Assembly (NCBI GenBank): GCA_903632075.3
Contig: CAHIKZ030001195.1
Span: 238,501-302,500 of the forward strand
DNA from: Acanthosepion pharaonis
Lineage: Eukaryota > Mollusca > Cephalopoda > Sepiida > Sepiidae
Reading direction: 5' to 3'
DNA length: 64,000 nt
Shown here: positions 1-11,033 of the stretch, one piece after another
How positions within the stretch are numbered: position 1 is the first letter of the stretch
Layout of the letters: every line of letters starts with the position of its first letter
The notes under the pieces: model-generated
Seen by the model: only the letters and a program-made list of their open reading frames with translations
Databases searched by the model: none
Told to the model about the DNA's origin: nothing
Program-made: the position numbers and the translations under genes

Positions 1-1560
1 AATGTTGTGAAAATTAGCATATTTTCATTTCTAAATGTGGAAATCTGTAAATGTAGAGAAAGAGTACCATATTTTCATAATTGTAAATAAGAAATCCCTT
101 ATGTAGCAAAAACATAGAATATTTTCATATTTTTAAATAAAAATTCTTAATCTAGAGAAAACGTACATTTTCATATTTCTAAATAGAAATTTCTAAATGT
201 AGTGAAAAAGTAGAAATGTACGGAAAAAGTAGAATATATTCATATTTCTCTTGAGAAATATCTTAATGTCATATATTTTCATATTGCTAAACATAATAAA
301 GTAAATGCAGTTTAGTTTTATTTCTAAATAAAAAAAATCATATTGTAGAAAAAAGGTATTCATATTTTTAAATAAAAGAGAGAAAAAGTGGCATAATTTC
401 CTATTTATAAATACAATTATAATTAAGCAACTTAGTAAAACAGCATATTTTCTTATTTAAAAATAAAAAGTGTAAATGTAGAAGATACAGCATATTTGCA
501 TATTCTAAATAAGGATGTCTAAATGAAGAGAAAATATAGCATATTTCCATGTTTCTATATAAGGTTGCCTAAAAACATGTTTTCATATTTCTAAATAAAA
601 ATATCTTAATATAGTGAAAAATAGCGTATTTCCATATTTCTAATTGAAAAATGCAAATGTTGAGAATAAGTATCATAATTTCATATTTCTAAAGAAAATG
701 TCTTCGTGTAGTAAAAACAGCATCAAATTTCTAAATAAAAAGTCTAAATGTAGAGAAAAATTGCACATTTTCATATTTGAAAATAAGTAAGTCTTAATGT
801 AATTGAAAATTTCATATTTTTATATTTCTAAATAAAAATTGTCTAAATGTAGGGTAAAAGTACTCTATTTGCATATTTCTAAATAAAATGTTTTAATTTT
901 GAGAAAAATAGCATATTTTAATATTTCTATTTAAAAATGTCTCAATGTAGTAAGCAAGTGCATATTTTCACATTTGTAAATGAAGAAAGTTTAAATGTGG
1001 AGAAAAAGTAACATATTTTCAAATTTCTAAATGAAATGTCTTAATGTAGATAAAAGTAGATTATTTTCATATTTCTAATTAATGTTTTAATGCAGAGAAA
1101 AATGTCTTAAAACTAAGAAAGATCTGCATATTTACATATTTCTAAAACAATCCTAATATAAAGAAAACATATTTTTATGTTTCTAAATAAAAATTTCCTC
1201 ATGTATAGTAAATGCAGCATATTTTTATATTCATAAATAATAACAGGTTCATGTAGAGAAAAAGTAGCTTATTTCAAAATTATTATGTCTTAATTTGGAG
1301 AATATATGTTTTCTATATAGAATACATATTGATACGTATTCTATATAGAAAACATATATTCTCCAAATTAAGACATAATAATTTGGAATGTAGCTTATTT
1401 TCATACTTCTGAATAGAAAATGCTTATTTTAGATAAAATGTAATTATTTTCCTGTTACAAAAAGTTTTAACCCAGGGAAAATATGGCTTATCTTCCTATT
1501 TCTTAAAACAAAATCCTAATGTAATTTAAATGTAGATTTTTTCAGATTTTTAGATAAAAT
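1..1560. repeat. Degenerate AT-rich satellite, about 50-bp period
   Basis: A block repeats a loose unit of roughly 48-52 bp. Each unit has a core like catattttcatatttct, then an aaat-rich stretch, then aatgtagagaaaaagta. Copies are heavily diverged and contain small indels. No coding potential is visible. The same unit resumes at 2961-4020 beyond a LINE fragment, so the two blocks were probably one array. The window starts inside the array, so its full length is unknown. Confidence 0.8.
1277..1384. repeat. Perfect 49-bp inverted repeat with 10-nt spacer
   Basis: Bases 1277-1325 are the exact reverse complement of 1336-1384, with a 10-nt spacer at 1326-1335. It sits inside the 50-bp satellite, whose units are otherwise poorly conserved, so a perfect palindrome stands out. 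It could form a hairpin or cruciform. It could be a fold-back replication product, or an assembly or library artefact. Confidence 0.9.
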
Positions 1561-1574
1561 TTTTAACCTATTTA

Positions 1575-2960
1575 CTTTCGACAGGGTTTGGCATTACATG
1601 TCTACTTCACAAGATGAAATGTTATGGTGTCTTCGAACGAATTTTTGAACTGATTCAGTCTTTCTTATCAAATCGTGAAATGAAAATTATCCTGGACGGC
1701 CACTAAGAAAGTTGGTTCACTGGGTCGTGCTAGACAAATTTTCTCTCAAGAATCTAAGACTACCATTCGTCCATGCTTAGAATATTGTTGTCACATGTTG
1801 TCCAGTACTCCTGTTATATATTTAGAGATTCTTGATAAGATCCAAACAATAATCAGAAATATTATTGATGCTAACCTGGTGTCTCGGCTTCAGTCATTTT
1901 CCCGCCGCTGTAAACTTGCTTCCCTGTGCCTTCTAGATCCTTTTGTACTAATGCAGATAGTACCACAAAGCTTTATTCTTGGTTCTACTTTGTTTTTAAT
2001 TTTCCTACCTACCGACCTACCTTATGGCATCAGCTCTCAATTTTGTATCTATGTTGATGACACAACCGTTTACCCTTGTCTCGATCAGTTCGATAAGGTC
2101 AAATTGGCAGCTGATGTAAAAAAAAAAAAAAAACGACGTCTGATGTTAACTGGAGGAAAGAATGACTTGTTAATTTTAACAAAACTTCTCTCTATTAATC
2201 ATCTGAGAGACTCCTTTCTGCCTTTCATCAGAATGTATGATGTTAACCCCCAGGAAATATTAGCATCATCTATTAGTTGCGTCTTCTCGGGCTGATATTC
2301 TCGGCTGACATAAAGTGGAAAGACTTTATTGAATCAATTGCTAGGTCATCTACTAAGAAAGTTAGTTCACTGGGTCGTGCTAGACAAATTTTCTCTCAAG
2401 AATCTAAGACTACCATTCGTCCATGCTTAGAATATTGTTGTCACATGTCGTCCAGTACTCCTGTTATATATTTAGAGATTCTTGATAAGATCCAAACAAT
2501 AATCAGAAATATTATTGATGCTAACCTGGTGTCTCGGCTTCAATCATTTTCCCGCCGCTGTAAACTTGCTTCCCTGTGCCTTTTCTATAAATACTTTCAT
2601 GGTAATTATTCAGATGAGCTCTTAGCTATGATACCTAGATATTATGAATTTAAGTACAGTACTAAATTGGCAACAAGGTATCATCCATTTACATAGATGT
2701 AACCATAATTTTTATGCTAACAGTGTCTTTTCTCGTACTTCTCGCTTGTGGAACTCTCTTCCAACTCCATTCTTTCCAGCTAACTTAGATCTTCTAATAT
2801 TTAAATGCAATGTCAGTCGTTATCTACTGTCTTCCTGATTACTCTTCTATTGTTCTCGCTCCTTAGTAATCTTTCTGTTTTCTAAATCTTTCACACCCAG
2901 TAACCCCTTGTGTCTTAGTGGCTTTACTGCTTTGCTTGGGATAAATCCGATTTAAAATAA
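1575..2960 (+). mobile_element. Decayed jockey/CR1-type LINE, RT and 3' end
   Basis: Broken reading frames follow the order of a non-LTR retrotransposon reverse transcriptase. FDRVWH (motif A region) is near 1577. An SNREMKIILDG segment is near 1675. VPQSFILGSTLF (normally VPQGSILGP) lies at about 1969-2005. The catalytic box reads IYVDDTT near 2047-2068, where YADD is usual. The C-terminal domain follows (RPCLEYCCHM; then SRTSRLWNSLP near 2730) with a stop at 2836-2838. A short 3' UTR ends near 2960. Frameshifts, stops and a poly-A run at about 2117 break the gene. The endonuclease half is missing, as in 5'-truncated copies. The clade is inferred from the RLWNSLP-type tail, and CR1-like is an alternative. 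It is embedded in the 50-bp satellite. Confidence 0.75.
1702..2582 (+). repeat. 231-bp direct duplication inside the LINE (1702-1932 and 2352-2582)
   Basis: The two segments are offset by exactly 650 bp and differ at only about three positions (1714/2364, 1799/2449, 1892/2542). Both encode the same RT C-terminal stretch beginning KKVGSLGRARQIFS or KKVSSLGRARQIFS. In an intact element this stretch occurs once, after the YADD box. Here one copy lies before the box and one after it, so the element was rearranged by local duplication, template switching or gene conversion. Confidence 0.85.
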
Positions 2961-4020
2961 AATATCGAGAAAAGTGTCATATTTTCATCTTTTAATAAAA
3001 TAATATTTATATTGTGAAAATTTACTTATTTTCATTTTTCTAAACAAAAAAGTTTAATCTAGAGAAAAAGTAGCTTATTTTCCTATTTCAATATAAATAT
3101 ATCTAAATCTAAAGAAAATATATGTTATTTTACTATTTTTATATAAAAAAATTTTTCAATCTAAGCAAAACATAGCCTATTGTAATAGTTCTGAATAGAA
3201 AATGCTTATTCTAGAGAAAATGTAATTATTTGCCTATTTCAAAATGTAATTATTTTCCTATTTCAAAAAAGATTTACTCCAGGAAAAATATTGCTTATTT
3301 TCCTATTTCTAAATAAAACAGGTTTTAATCTCGAGAAAATGTAGCTTATTTTTATATTTCTAAATGAAATAGTCTTAATGTAGAATAAATGTAGATTAAT
3401 TTCATATTTCGAAATAAAAGCTTCAAGTCGGAAATATGTGATTTATTTTCATAATTCGAAATAAAAACCTTAATCTAGAGTAAGTATCGATTATTTTCAT
3501 ATTTTTAATTAATAACGCTTTAATCTAGGGAAAATGTTGCTTATTCTCTTATTTCTAAATAAAAAATCTTAAATGTATATAAAATGTAGCTTATTTTCAT
3601 ATTTCTAAATTAATAATTCAAAACCTGACTAAAATAGAATGTTATTTCTATATTTCTAAATAAACTAATTATTCAACATGGGAAAATCTGGTTTATTTTC
3701 AAATATCTAAACAAAAATATCTTAACTATTTTCATATTTCGAATTTGATAAGTATAAATTTCGAGAATATGTTAGTTTCCTATTTCTAAATAAAAAAATA
3801 TTTTAATCTAGTGAAAATGAAAATTTATTTTCATATTTCTGAACTAAATAGACATCAGGGAAATGTAAATTATTTTCGAATTTCTCAATAAAAATCTAGA
3901 CACGTTAGATAAAAGTAGCTTATATTCATATTTCTAACAAAATATGTCATAATCTAGAGAAAAATGAGCTTATTTTCATAGTTCTGAAAAATTTCTCAAT
4001 CTGGGGAAAATTTAAGCTGA
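2961..4020. repeat. Continuation of the AT-rich 50-bp satellite
   Basis: The same degenerate unit as at the window start resumes directly after the LINE 3' end (cores such as tagcttattttcatatttctaa). It runs until about 4020, where sequence unrelated to the unit begins. No genes are seen. Confidence 0.75.
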
Positions 4021-4129
4021 TGGGTCTATACTGCGACAGGGGATGGAAATTCCTGAAAACAGGGCTTGACACCTTCCACACACTTGGCAAGGATTTCTCC
4101 TTCAAAAAGAAGAATCTGTAATGGTATTG

Positions 4130-4605
4130 ACCTGGAATTCTGATTTCAATCACTTTCTCAGCGTCGTAAAGTAGCTTCCCTGTGCGTTTTCAATAAATAT
4201 TTTCATGATAATTGTTCTGATAAACTTTTCTCGATGGTATCTTGATTTTATGAATTTAAATGCAGTGCTAGATTGGTGGCAATGTCTCATTTTATAGTTA
4301 AAATGGTTAGATGTAACCGTAATGTTCTATGTTAATAGTTTTTTCTCTCGCACTTCTCGTTAGCTAAATTATCTTCTGGCTTCTAGCTTTCTAAATTCTC
4401 TCTTCTGGCTTTGTCAAATTTGATATTTAAAAATTTAAATGCAATGTCAATCGTTATCTTCTGTGTTCTTAATTTCTATTCTTTCATTGTTCTCTGTCCT
4501 TAATAAAGTTTTTTCTCATATTATTTCACACTCAGTAACCCCTTATCTAAATTCTTATTTATTAGTGGATTTATTGCTTTTCTCTGGATGAAACTATATT
4601 TATAC
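4130..4605 (+). mobile_element. Second decayed copy of the jockey/CR1-type LINE 3' end
   Basis: Broken translation follows the C-terminal RT tail seen at 2560-2840: SLSQRRKVASLCVFNKY near 4150, then FYEFKCSARLVAMSHF near 4250 and MVRCNRN near 4305. The 3' UTR shares the cacactcagtaacccctt phrase with the first copy (about 2890 and 4525). Several stops and frameshifts are present. It is more decayed than the copy at 1575, consistent with an older insertion. Confidence 0.6.
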
Positions 4606-6316
4606 TACGTGGATCTCTCTGAAAGTTATGCCTTTTCCATTATTATGTTGACCACGACATCAGAGATGAATGTTGGTGACGTGGCAATTGTGATCGAACT
4701 TTTCTCCCAATAACTCTTATTCCTTTTTTATGGGCGGATGGGTGGTGGATCTTGTTATAGAGAAAAACATGAAAGTGCATCCGAAGCAGATGTGTATCAC
4801 TGATTTCTGTCATGTAGAAAAAAATGCACCCATTGACACGCAGCGACATTTACCAGGTCCAAACAGTGGGTACGGGTACAGTTAGTCGATAGTTAATGCA
4901 TTTAAGTAGTAAGGACAAAGATATGTGTGACTTATCACAAGTTTAAGGCGATCATATACAACTGTCAACTCATTCAATGAATAGCACCTCATAAATGATG
5001 ACGGCTGTGTTGTGGTTTCTAGGGTAAAATAGGGGGTATAACTTTCGGGGTGTTTTTTGTAATATAATTCAAAGTAACTGGAGTAGCTACGATACCCACA
5101 TAGGCAAAATACATTGCATAGATTTTAAGATTATATATATATGGATCCAAATAAGAAAGCTTTGATTAAGAAACCAATAAAAATTGAATATCACGTTAAT
5201 TACAAGAAGAGCAATAATGCAAATTTAATGTTTGTTTACATTTTAAAAACGATTTTATTTTAGAATCTTTTCATTAAATTTAAGCAACAGCGGAAAATTT
5301 TGATTAACTATGAATATTTAAAAAAATCAATGATTGATTTCAGAACAAAAATACAAGTCTTTTAAACAATTATTATTACTATGTGCGGCGGGGAGGGCAA
5401 TGTCACCCCGAAGTGATGATGATGACATTCAACTTTTTGCCACGAGAATTGTATTATTATATGTATTGTTGATGTTAAATATATATTAAAAAAAATTTTG
5501 TCCCTCTAAAATCGGATCGACTTGACCATATTTATTTGCTGTTAACCCGATTCTCACCCAACAAGCTTGCAGGTAGACCAACGAACGAAGAGCTTTCGGA
5601 ATTCTACGACCCAATAACTACTCGCCAGGATCAAAAAATCACAACGTGGCTGGTGAGTGGAATCGAATCGACATTTGAAAGCGGAGACTTAGGTCTAACC
5701 TGTAATACTGGACAATACAGGACCAACGGCCGGTCTTGTGGATGACGTCGGCTCAGCGGGCTTAGGACATGGTGTCACATAGACGCCTTGACCAGAGATC
5801 GCGTTACAACTGACACCGTGCGAGAGGATCAGCGTTACATAAGTAAGACGAGAGGAACCTGAAGGCAATGTTTCTAATACAATTGTTTTGAACTTAGCTT
5901 TATTGCTTTATAGCAGAGAGGGAGTTTAAGGTCAGTTAGTCACTGCCGAAATTTCTTGAAAGTCTGACCATCCAAGTTGCAATAAACATTAGGGAATCCT
6001 GCTCATTTAACACATTCTGAATCGTGTCTTCTTTTCAGTTGTTATAATCGCAACAGCTGCTGTACCTTCCAAACTTCTTCAAATGTTTGTTGTATTCGCT
6101 AATCTTTTGGGAATTTCGAACTTAATCCTTTATTCCATCTATAAGCGTAGATCGTTTTTTTTTTTTTTTTTTGCTGTTGTCTATGCTGGATGGTTCTTGA
6201 ATGATCTTTGAAGATGGAAACCAGAGTATGTATGTTGATACTATTATTGAAGGCCTGAATGATCTTTATACTCTCACCATTGCTTATTTGGTTTTTATAC
6301 TCTCACCATTGCTCAT

Positions 6317-6349
6317 TCGTTTCGTGTCAGTGGGGCTGACACGAAACGA
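6317..6349. repeat. Perfect 14-bp hairpin with 5-nt loop
   Basis: Arms 6317-6330 and 6336-6349 are perfect complements around the loop tgggg. Both arms carry the gacacgaaacg motif. It directly follows a short tandem duplication. It may be the junction of a MITE-like repeat. There is no transcription unit nearby for which it could be a terminator. Confidence 0.7.
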
Positions 6350-6573
6350 TTAAACCTGTCCTCTTTTAACTGAATATCTCAAAGGGTTTTTCAGTGATTC
6401 TTATGACAAATGATGTCAAGATGGTTAAATGTCTTATATCAAAACCCGGAAAAAAGAAACTCAGTTGGTATTTTAGATATTAAACATTTTGTGGGACGGA
6501 CAATTACGCTGTTACACGATTTGGACACTTTTGCTGTTACACCCGGTATATATATGAAAAGAGAGATAGAGAG

Positions 6574-6608
<35 letters not shown>
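6574..6608. repeat. (GAT)n microsatellite
   Basis: About twelve uninterrupted GAT units. They create an artificial poly-aspartate run in one frame, which is not evidence for a gene. Confidence 0.95.
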
Positions 6609-7269
6609 TCTGCCTAAGCTAAGAGAAAAGTAAAAATACAATAAATAGATAGAGGCAAAATAATCCATATATGACGTAAGAATAAATATAAAATATAATC
6701 ATTTTTAAATATAAATAATTTTTAAATTGATATATGCACATTTTGCCGGTAAACCTATGTTAAAGTTTGTTCACGAAAAACAATATTATGGTTAGCTACA
6801 GTTTCACAGGCCACCAGCAAATTGTCAAAAGAATCTAACGAGTCTAACTGCTGAGCTAAGCAAGAATTCCCATTAGGGGGAAAATGTTGACTAAGAACGT
6901 AACACTTTTCATTGATATTTAGCTATATGGAGCTGACAACAGTAAACATTGATCAGCGAATGCTTTTTATTGTATTTGTAGTCTCAAAAGTTACCGTTTT
7001 CTTAAAAATGCAACTTAGAATTTACAATCTGATTCCAAGAAAAAGACTACAAGACAGTGACGTAACTAGGGGTGGTCCGTCCCGGGCGGCACTTTTGGTC
7101 CGCGGTGATTTTTCAGAAAAGAAAAAAAAAACAATAGCATAATTTCAATAATTTTTGCAAAAAAGCAGCGATAAGGACGAAGATAAGGTTCAAATGAAGC
7201 CAATTTGTCTTTGATATAAAAATGGCTCAAAGCCAGCAAACCGGTAATAAAAAAAAAATTGTCTCCAAA

Positions 7270-10200
7270 ACGCACTGTCAGCTGGTGGGGATAAACCCAC
7301 TTACAAGGCGTGAGCAAATGGTGTGAAAATGTTTTAAAGGGCTTGATGTGGGTTAAAGCTATGGGAATTAGCTCTTCGCCGGGTAAGGACCGACATGCGC
7401 AACAGGTGTCACCTGACATTTATCCAGCGACTGCTAGCATAAACGGCGTAAAGGGGATAAAAGTTTTCGGAACCTATCCCTCACCCGGAAAGGAACGACA
7501 TGAGCGACAGGTGTCACCGGACCGTTATCCTGCGACTGCTTATCAAACATAAAATAACTTTCGGGGCATGGAACGTACGGACACTGAACAGCTGCCTCCA
7601 GCTAGATAATGTGAAACAAGGGATGAGCAGGGTGTTAACATCAACATCCTAGGTGTATGTGAAACCAGATGGCTAGACAACGGTGATTTTGTCAGCGACA
7701 AACACATGATAATTTATGCAGGCGGTGAGAAAAACGACAAAGGAGTAGGATTAATGCTAGATAACGCATTTAAAAAATGTGTTCCAACTTTCCGAAAGAA
7801 TTCTGGTAGTTAAGCCTTTCAACGTAGCTAACATAGTAGTGTACGCACCGACGGCACAAAGTAAAGAAGAGGACATCGAATCTTTCTACTCCATGCTAGG
7901 CAATGCAAAGGCTCTATGCAAATCACAGGAAGTCAACATTATCGAGGAAGACCAAAACACCAAAGTAAGAGGGAAAGGCAGGAGATATAGCAGGAATGTT
8001 CGGACTAGGAACCCGCAACGAACACGGAGAAAAATGGATCCAATGTTACACAACCAATGACCAACACATCATTCGAAGAACATCTGAGACGACGATGGAC
8101 ATGGGGGAGCCCAGGAGGAGAAACTAAAAACCAAAATGATTATATAGCCATCAACAAAAGATTCAGGAATGCAATGATTCTCTGCAAAACCTACCCAAGT
8201 GCCAATTGCGGAAGGGATCATCGCCCTCTTATATGTAAACTAAAAGTGAGACTGCGGAAATTGAAGAAGCCTAATGCAACACCCAAGCTGCAATACAACA
8301 AACTTCTGAGAGACCCGAACCTGAAAGAAAAATATATGAACAATGGGAAAAGAAGATACGAAGGGCACAATGGAAACTCGAAAGGGACGCACTGATGCGC
8401 TTTAGTGACATCAGCAAACGATATCATCCCAAAAGAGATGGGACGAAGAAGAAAAAACTGACTGGATGACTGAAGAGATTCTCGACATGATGGAAAGGAG
8501 ACAGAAAACTCTGCCAAAATATGGAACAGAATACAGAAAATTACACAATGAAATAAGGACCAAATGCAGGCAAGCTAAAGAAGAATGGCTAAACAAAAAA
8601 TGTGTAGAAATAGAGAGATTGAGTACTACCAACAAAGGAGATATGCATAAACAAATAAGGCAACTAACAGGATAGAAGACATGCTCGTCAGCAGGCTGCC
8701 TAAAATCAAAGGATGGAACGCTCATATTAAAGTAGGAAAAAATTCTTCAACTCTGGGACGAGTATATTGGAGATCTGTTCCACGACGAAAGAGAACAACG
8801 AAAGAGAAGTAGAAGCTGTACTGACCAAATTGAACAGAAATAAGGCAGCAGGGCCAGACGAAATTGTAACAGAAATGCTGGCAACCTTAGATGACTTTTG
8901 CATAGACAAGATTACAGAAATAACAAATTATATCTACAACAGCGGGGGATATATCGGAAGTCCTCAGCAGAGCAATGCATAAGAAACCAGGCGCAAACAC
9001 ATGTGAACTCCACCAAACAATCAGCTTAATGAGCCACGTAACAAGACTCATCATCCGTATTCTGATGAATTGGGCACGCAGCAGAATCAGGTCAGAGATA
9101 AGTCAAGAACAGTGCGGCCTTGTTAAAGACACCGGAACAAGGAACGCGATATTCATGCTCAGAATGTTATCGGAAAGAGAGATACAAATGCAGAAGGATG
9201 TGTACCTATGTTTCATAGACTGCGTAAACGCCTTCGAAAAAGTACGCCACAAGGATCTGTTGGAACTGCTCAGCAACCTTGATATATTCGGGAAAGATAT
9301 TAGAATAATCAAGAACCTATGCTAGCAGCAAACGACATGCATACGTATATAGAACGACTTCAGCGAATATACATAAATAGAAAGGAGCGTAAGGCAAGGG
9401 TGTGTCTTCTCCTCGGACCTGTTCAACTTATACAGCGAGGCAATTCTGAGAGAATTGGAGACCCTACCAGGATTCAGCATTGGCAGCCACAATCTTAACA
9501 AAATAAGATACGCAGATGACACAATACTGATAGTAAACACAGAAAAGAAATTACAAAATCTCCTACAGAAGGTAGAGAAGGAGAGTGAGAAAAAGAAACT
9601 AAGCATAAACTACAAGAAGACAGAATGCATGGTTATCAGTAAAAGGACGAGCCCGAAATGCGATTTGCAGGTCGGGGGCACTAAAATCAAACATGTGCGG
9701 AAGTTCAAATATCTGGGAAGCGTTTTGACAGAGGACTGTAAGTGCGACAATGAGATCCGTAGATATATTAAGATGGACAAGGACGCATTCCAAAAGCTGG
9801 GCAGAGTATTACGAGACAGGATGATTTCTTTGCTAACAAAGAAAAGAGTACTGAGCTGTTATGTGACATCTGTCCTCCTTTACGGCAGCGAATGTTGGAC
9901 GGCCTCCTCAAAGATGAAGAGACTCGTGGCGACGGAGATGTGCTTCTAGAGAAGGATGCTGAGGATATCAAGGGCCGGGCGTGTGAGAAACGATGATGAC
10001 TTAGAGAGGATTCAAACAGGAGGAGCCTTATACTTACCATCAGGAAGAGGCAGCTGAAGTTTCTGGGACACGTAATGAGGAAGGATGGCTTGAAGAATCT
10101 GACAGAGGGAAAAGAGAGACAAAGGAAAACATGACATACCTAGCAGGTTTAAGCAAATGGATGACAGAACGTAGTCTTGGGGAGATGGAAGAGGGAAGGA

Positions 10201-10390
10201 ACTTGTTAAGAGCTGCAAGGGATAGAGGGAGGTGGAGTCATGATAGCCTACGTCCTGAAATGACACGGTACATAAAAAGAAAGAAGTGGGGTTGGATTAA
10301 GTGAATTTTGTAAAGCCACAGTTTTTTCAACCCTGTGTGAGAAGTCCAGACTTAGGCATTAATTCTTTGATTTTGATTTTCATGAACTTG
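7270..10390 (+). mobile_element. RTE-type LINE, near complete but inactivated
   Basis: The order is a GTWNVRTL-like endonuclease start followed by reverse transcriptase and a C-terminal domain, as in RTE-clade LINEs. A 5' leader region at about 7310-7552 carries repeated PGK-RH-QQVSPD-type peptide motifs. The element is frameshifted and stop-ridden throughout. The 3' boundary is approximate: homology ends near the stop at about 10270, followed by a short tail with gattttgatttt before 10390. It lies wholly inside the hAT element, so it probably inserted there. I could not identify its own target duplication. Confidence 0.75.
7553..10270 (+). pseudogene. RTE LINE endonuclease-reverse transcriptase (broken)
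   Basis: This would encode an apurinic-type endonuclease plus reverse transcriptase for target-primed retrotransposition. Visible in order: FGAWNVRTLN (7559 on) opening the endonuclease; LGVCETRWLDNGD and VVYAPTAQSKEEDIE; IEEDQNTKV where ..GDLNAKV is usual; RRRWTWGSPGG and DYIAINKRFR near 8080-8170; CGRDHRPLICKLKVRL. The RT then shows KLNRNKAAGPDEIVTEML near 8830, CFIDCVNAFEKVRH (motif A) near 9210, and RYADDTILIV (motif C) near 9510. The tail has LLYGSECWTASSKMK and RKRQLKFLGHVMRKDGL near 10040. The best open piece is 9455-9949. Many single-base frameshifts and stops make it non-functional. Automated pipelines often label such ORFs craniofacial development protein 2; that is not a host gene. 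Confidence 0.8.
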
Positions 10391-10484
10391 TAGTAGAATG
10401 TTTGGTGGTTACCATTTATTTAATGGTGTTGACGGCCCAAATCAATCCATACAATTTTTTACTCCACGAATATGTTAAGAAAAA

Positions 10485-11033
10485 ATGCAAAAAGCAACAA
10501 GAGAAAACAAGAAGCATCCCCTGTCCGAATTCCCATCAGCTCCCCACAAAAATACAGAAACCCAAAAAAGACAAAAGTCAATGTCTACGGACGAGATAGA
10601 ATCAGTAACCAAGAAAAAGATCACCAACCCTAGTTTTAATACCGGAGAAGATGTTTGCAAAATATCAAAAGTAAAAGAAGAACGGTTAGCGACACAAGTC
10701 AAAAATTTCAAAGACTTGAAACCTCTTTTAAAACTTAAGAAAATTAATAACTTAGATGTGGAAAATCCTAAAAACTTTCCAAATGCAAAGAGGATTTTAA
10801 CTGTTGTTCCAAATGCAAAGAGGATTTTAACTGGTGTTCTTGGCAAACAGATATGGTCCATGATAATGGAGGCAAATACTGTCTTTGGCATGTTTCCTCC
10901 TTTAGCTTGTTTCGATAACGATAATATTCGAAAACTAAATCAATTTTGTTCTGGGAGGCCCCCGCTTTTCGTTCACCCTTCCCTTTACAGAGCTTTAAAA
11001 CTTAGTGGATTTTTTAAGGTGAAATCTTGTTAG
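10485..11033 (+). CDS. Unrecognised 182-aa ORF inside the hAT element
   Basis: An uninterrupted reading frame starts at the first ATG after an in-frame stop at 10476. I do not recognise the product. The N-terminal half is lysine-rich and polar (ENKKHPLSEF, TKKKITNPSF). The middle contains a 10-residue tandem duplication, PNAKRILT, from a 30-bp direct repeat at about 10778-10837. The C-terminal half is better mixed and could be folded (KQIWSMIMEANTVFGMF; GRPPLFVHPSLYRALKLSGF). There are no transmembrane or zinc-finger motifs. It lies between the RTE LINE and the right hAT terminus, so it may be carried by the transposon, a captured gene fragment, or chance. It lacks the transposase features expected of hAT. 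Confidence 0.3.
   Translation: MQKATRENKKHPLSEFPSAPHKNTETQKRQKSMSTDEIESVTKKKITNPSFNTGEDVCKISKVKEERLATQVKNFKDLKPLLKLKKINNLDVENPKNFPNAKRILTVVPNAKRILTGVLGKQIWSMIMEANTVFGMFPPLACFDNDNIRKLNQFCSGRPPLFVHPSLYRALKLSGFFKVKSC

Larger units (their letters stand above)
4606..7046. other. Unannotated intergenic stretch
   Basis: No gene is recognised. The part at about 5530-5870 is less AT-rich than its surroundings and has a 69-codon open frame without any motif I know; it may be a fragment of an unclassified repeat. A T-run lies at 6155-6172. A short phrase beginning ttatactctcaccattgct is tandemly duplicated at about 6267-6315. The rest is AT-rich without visible structure, apart from the hairpin and GAT tract listed separately. 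Confidence 0.5.

Noticed and set aside
5536..5745. 69-codon ORF (RPTNEELSEFYDPITTRQDQ...) as a gene exon
   Set aside because: Protein-like in composition, but there is no recognisable family and no splice context I could defend.
6410..6622. 70-codon ORF with an acidic tail
   Set aside because: The aspartate run is a (GAT)n microsatellite and the rest has no motif.
7553..10270. Craniofacial development protein 2 gene
   Set aside because: The sequence has LINE endonuclease and RT motifs (YADD) and is broken. The gene name is a common annotation transfer error.
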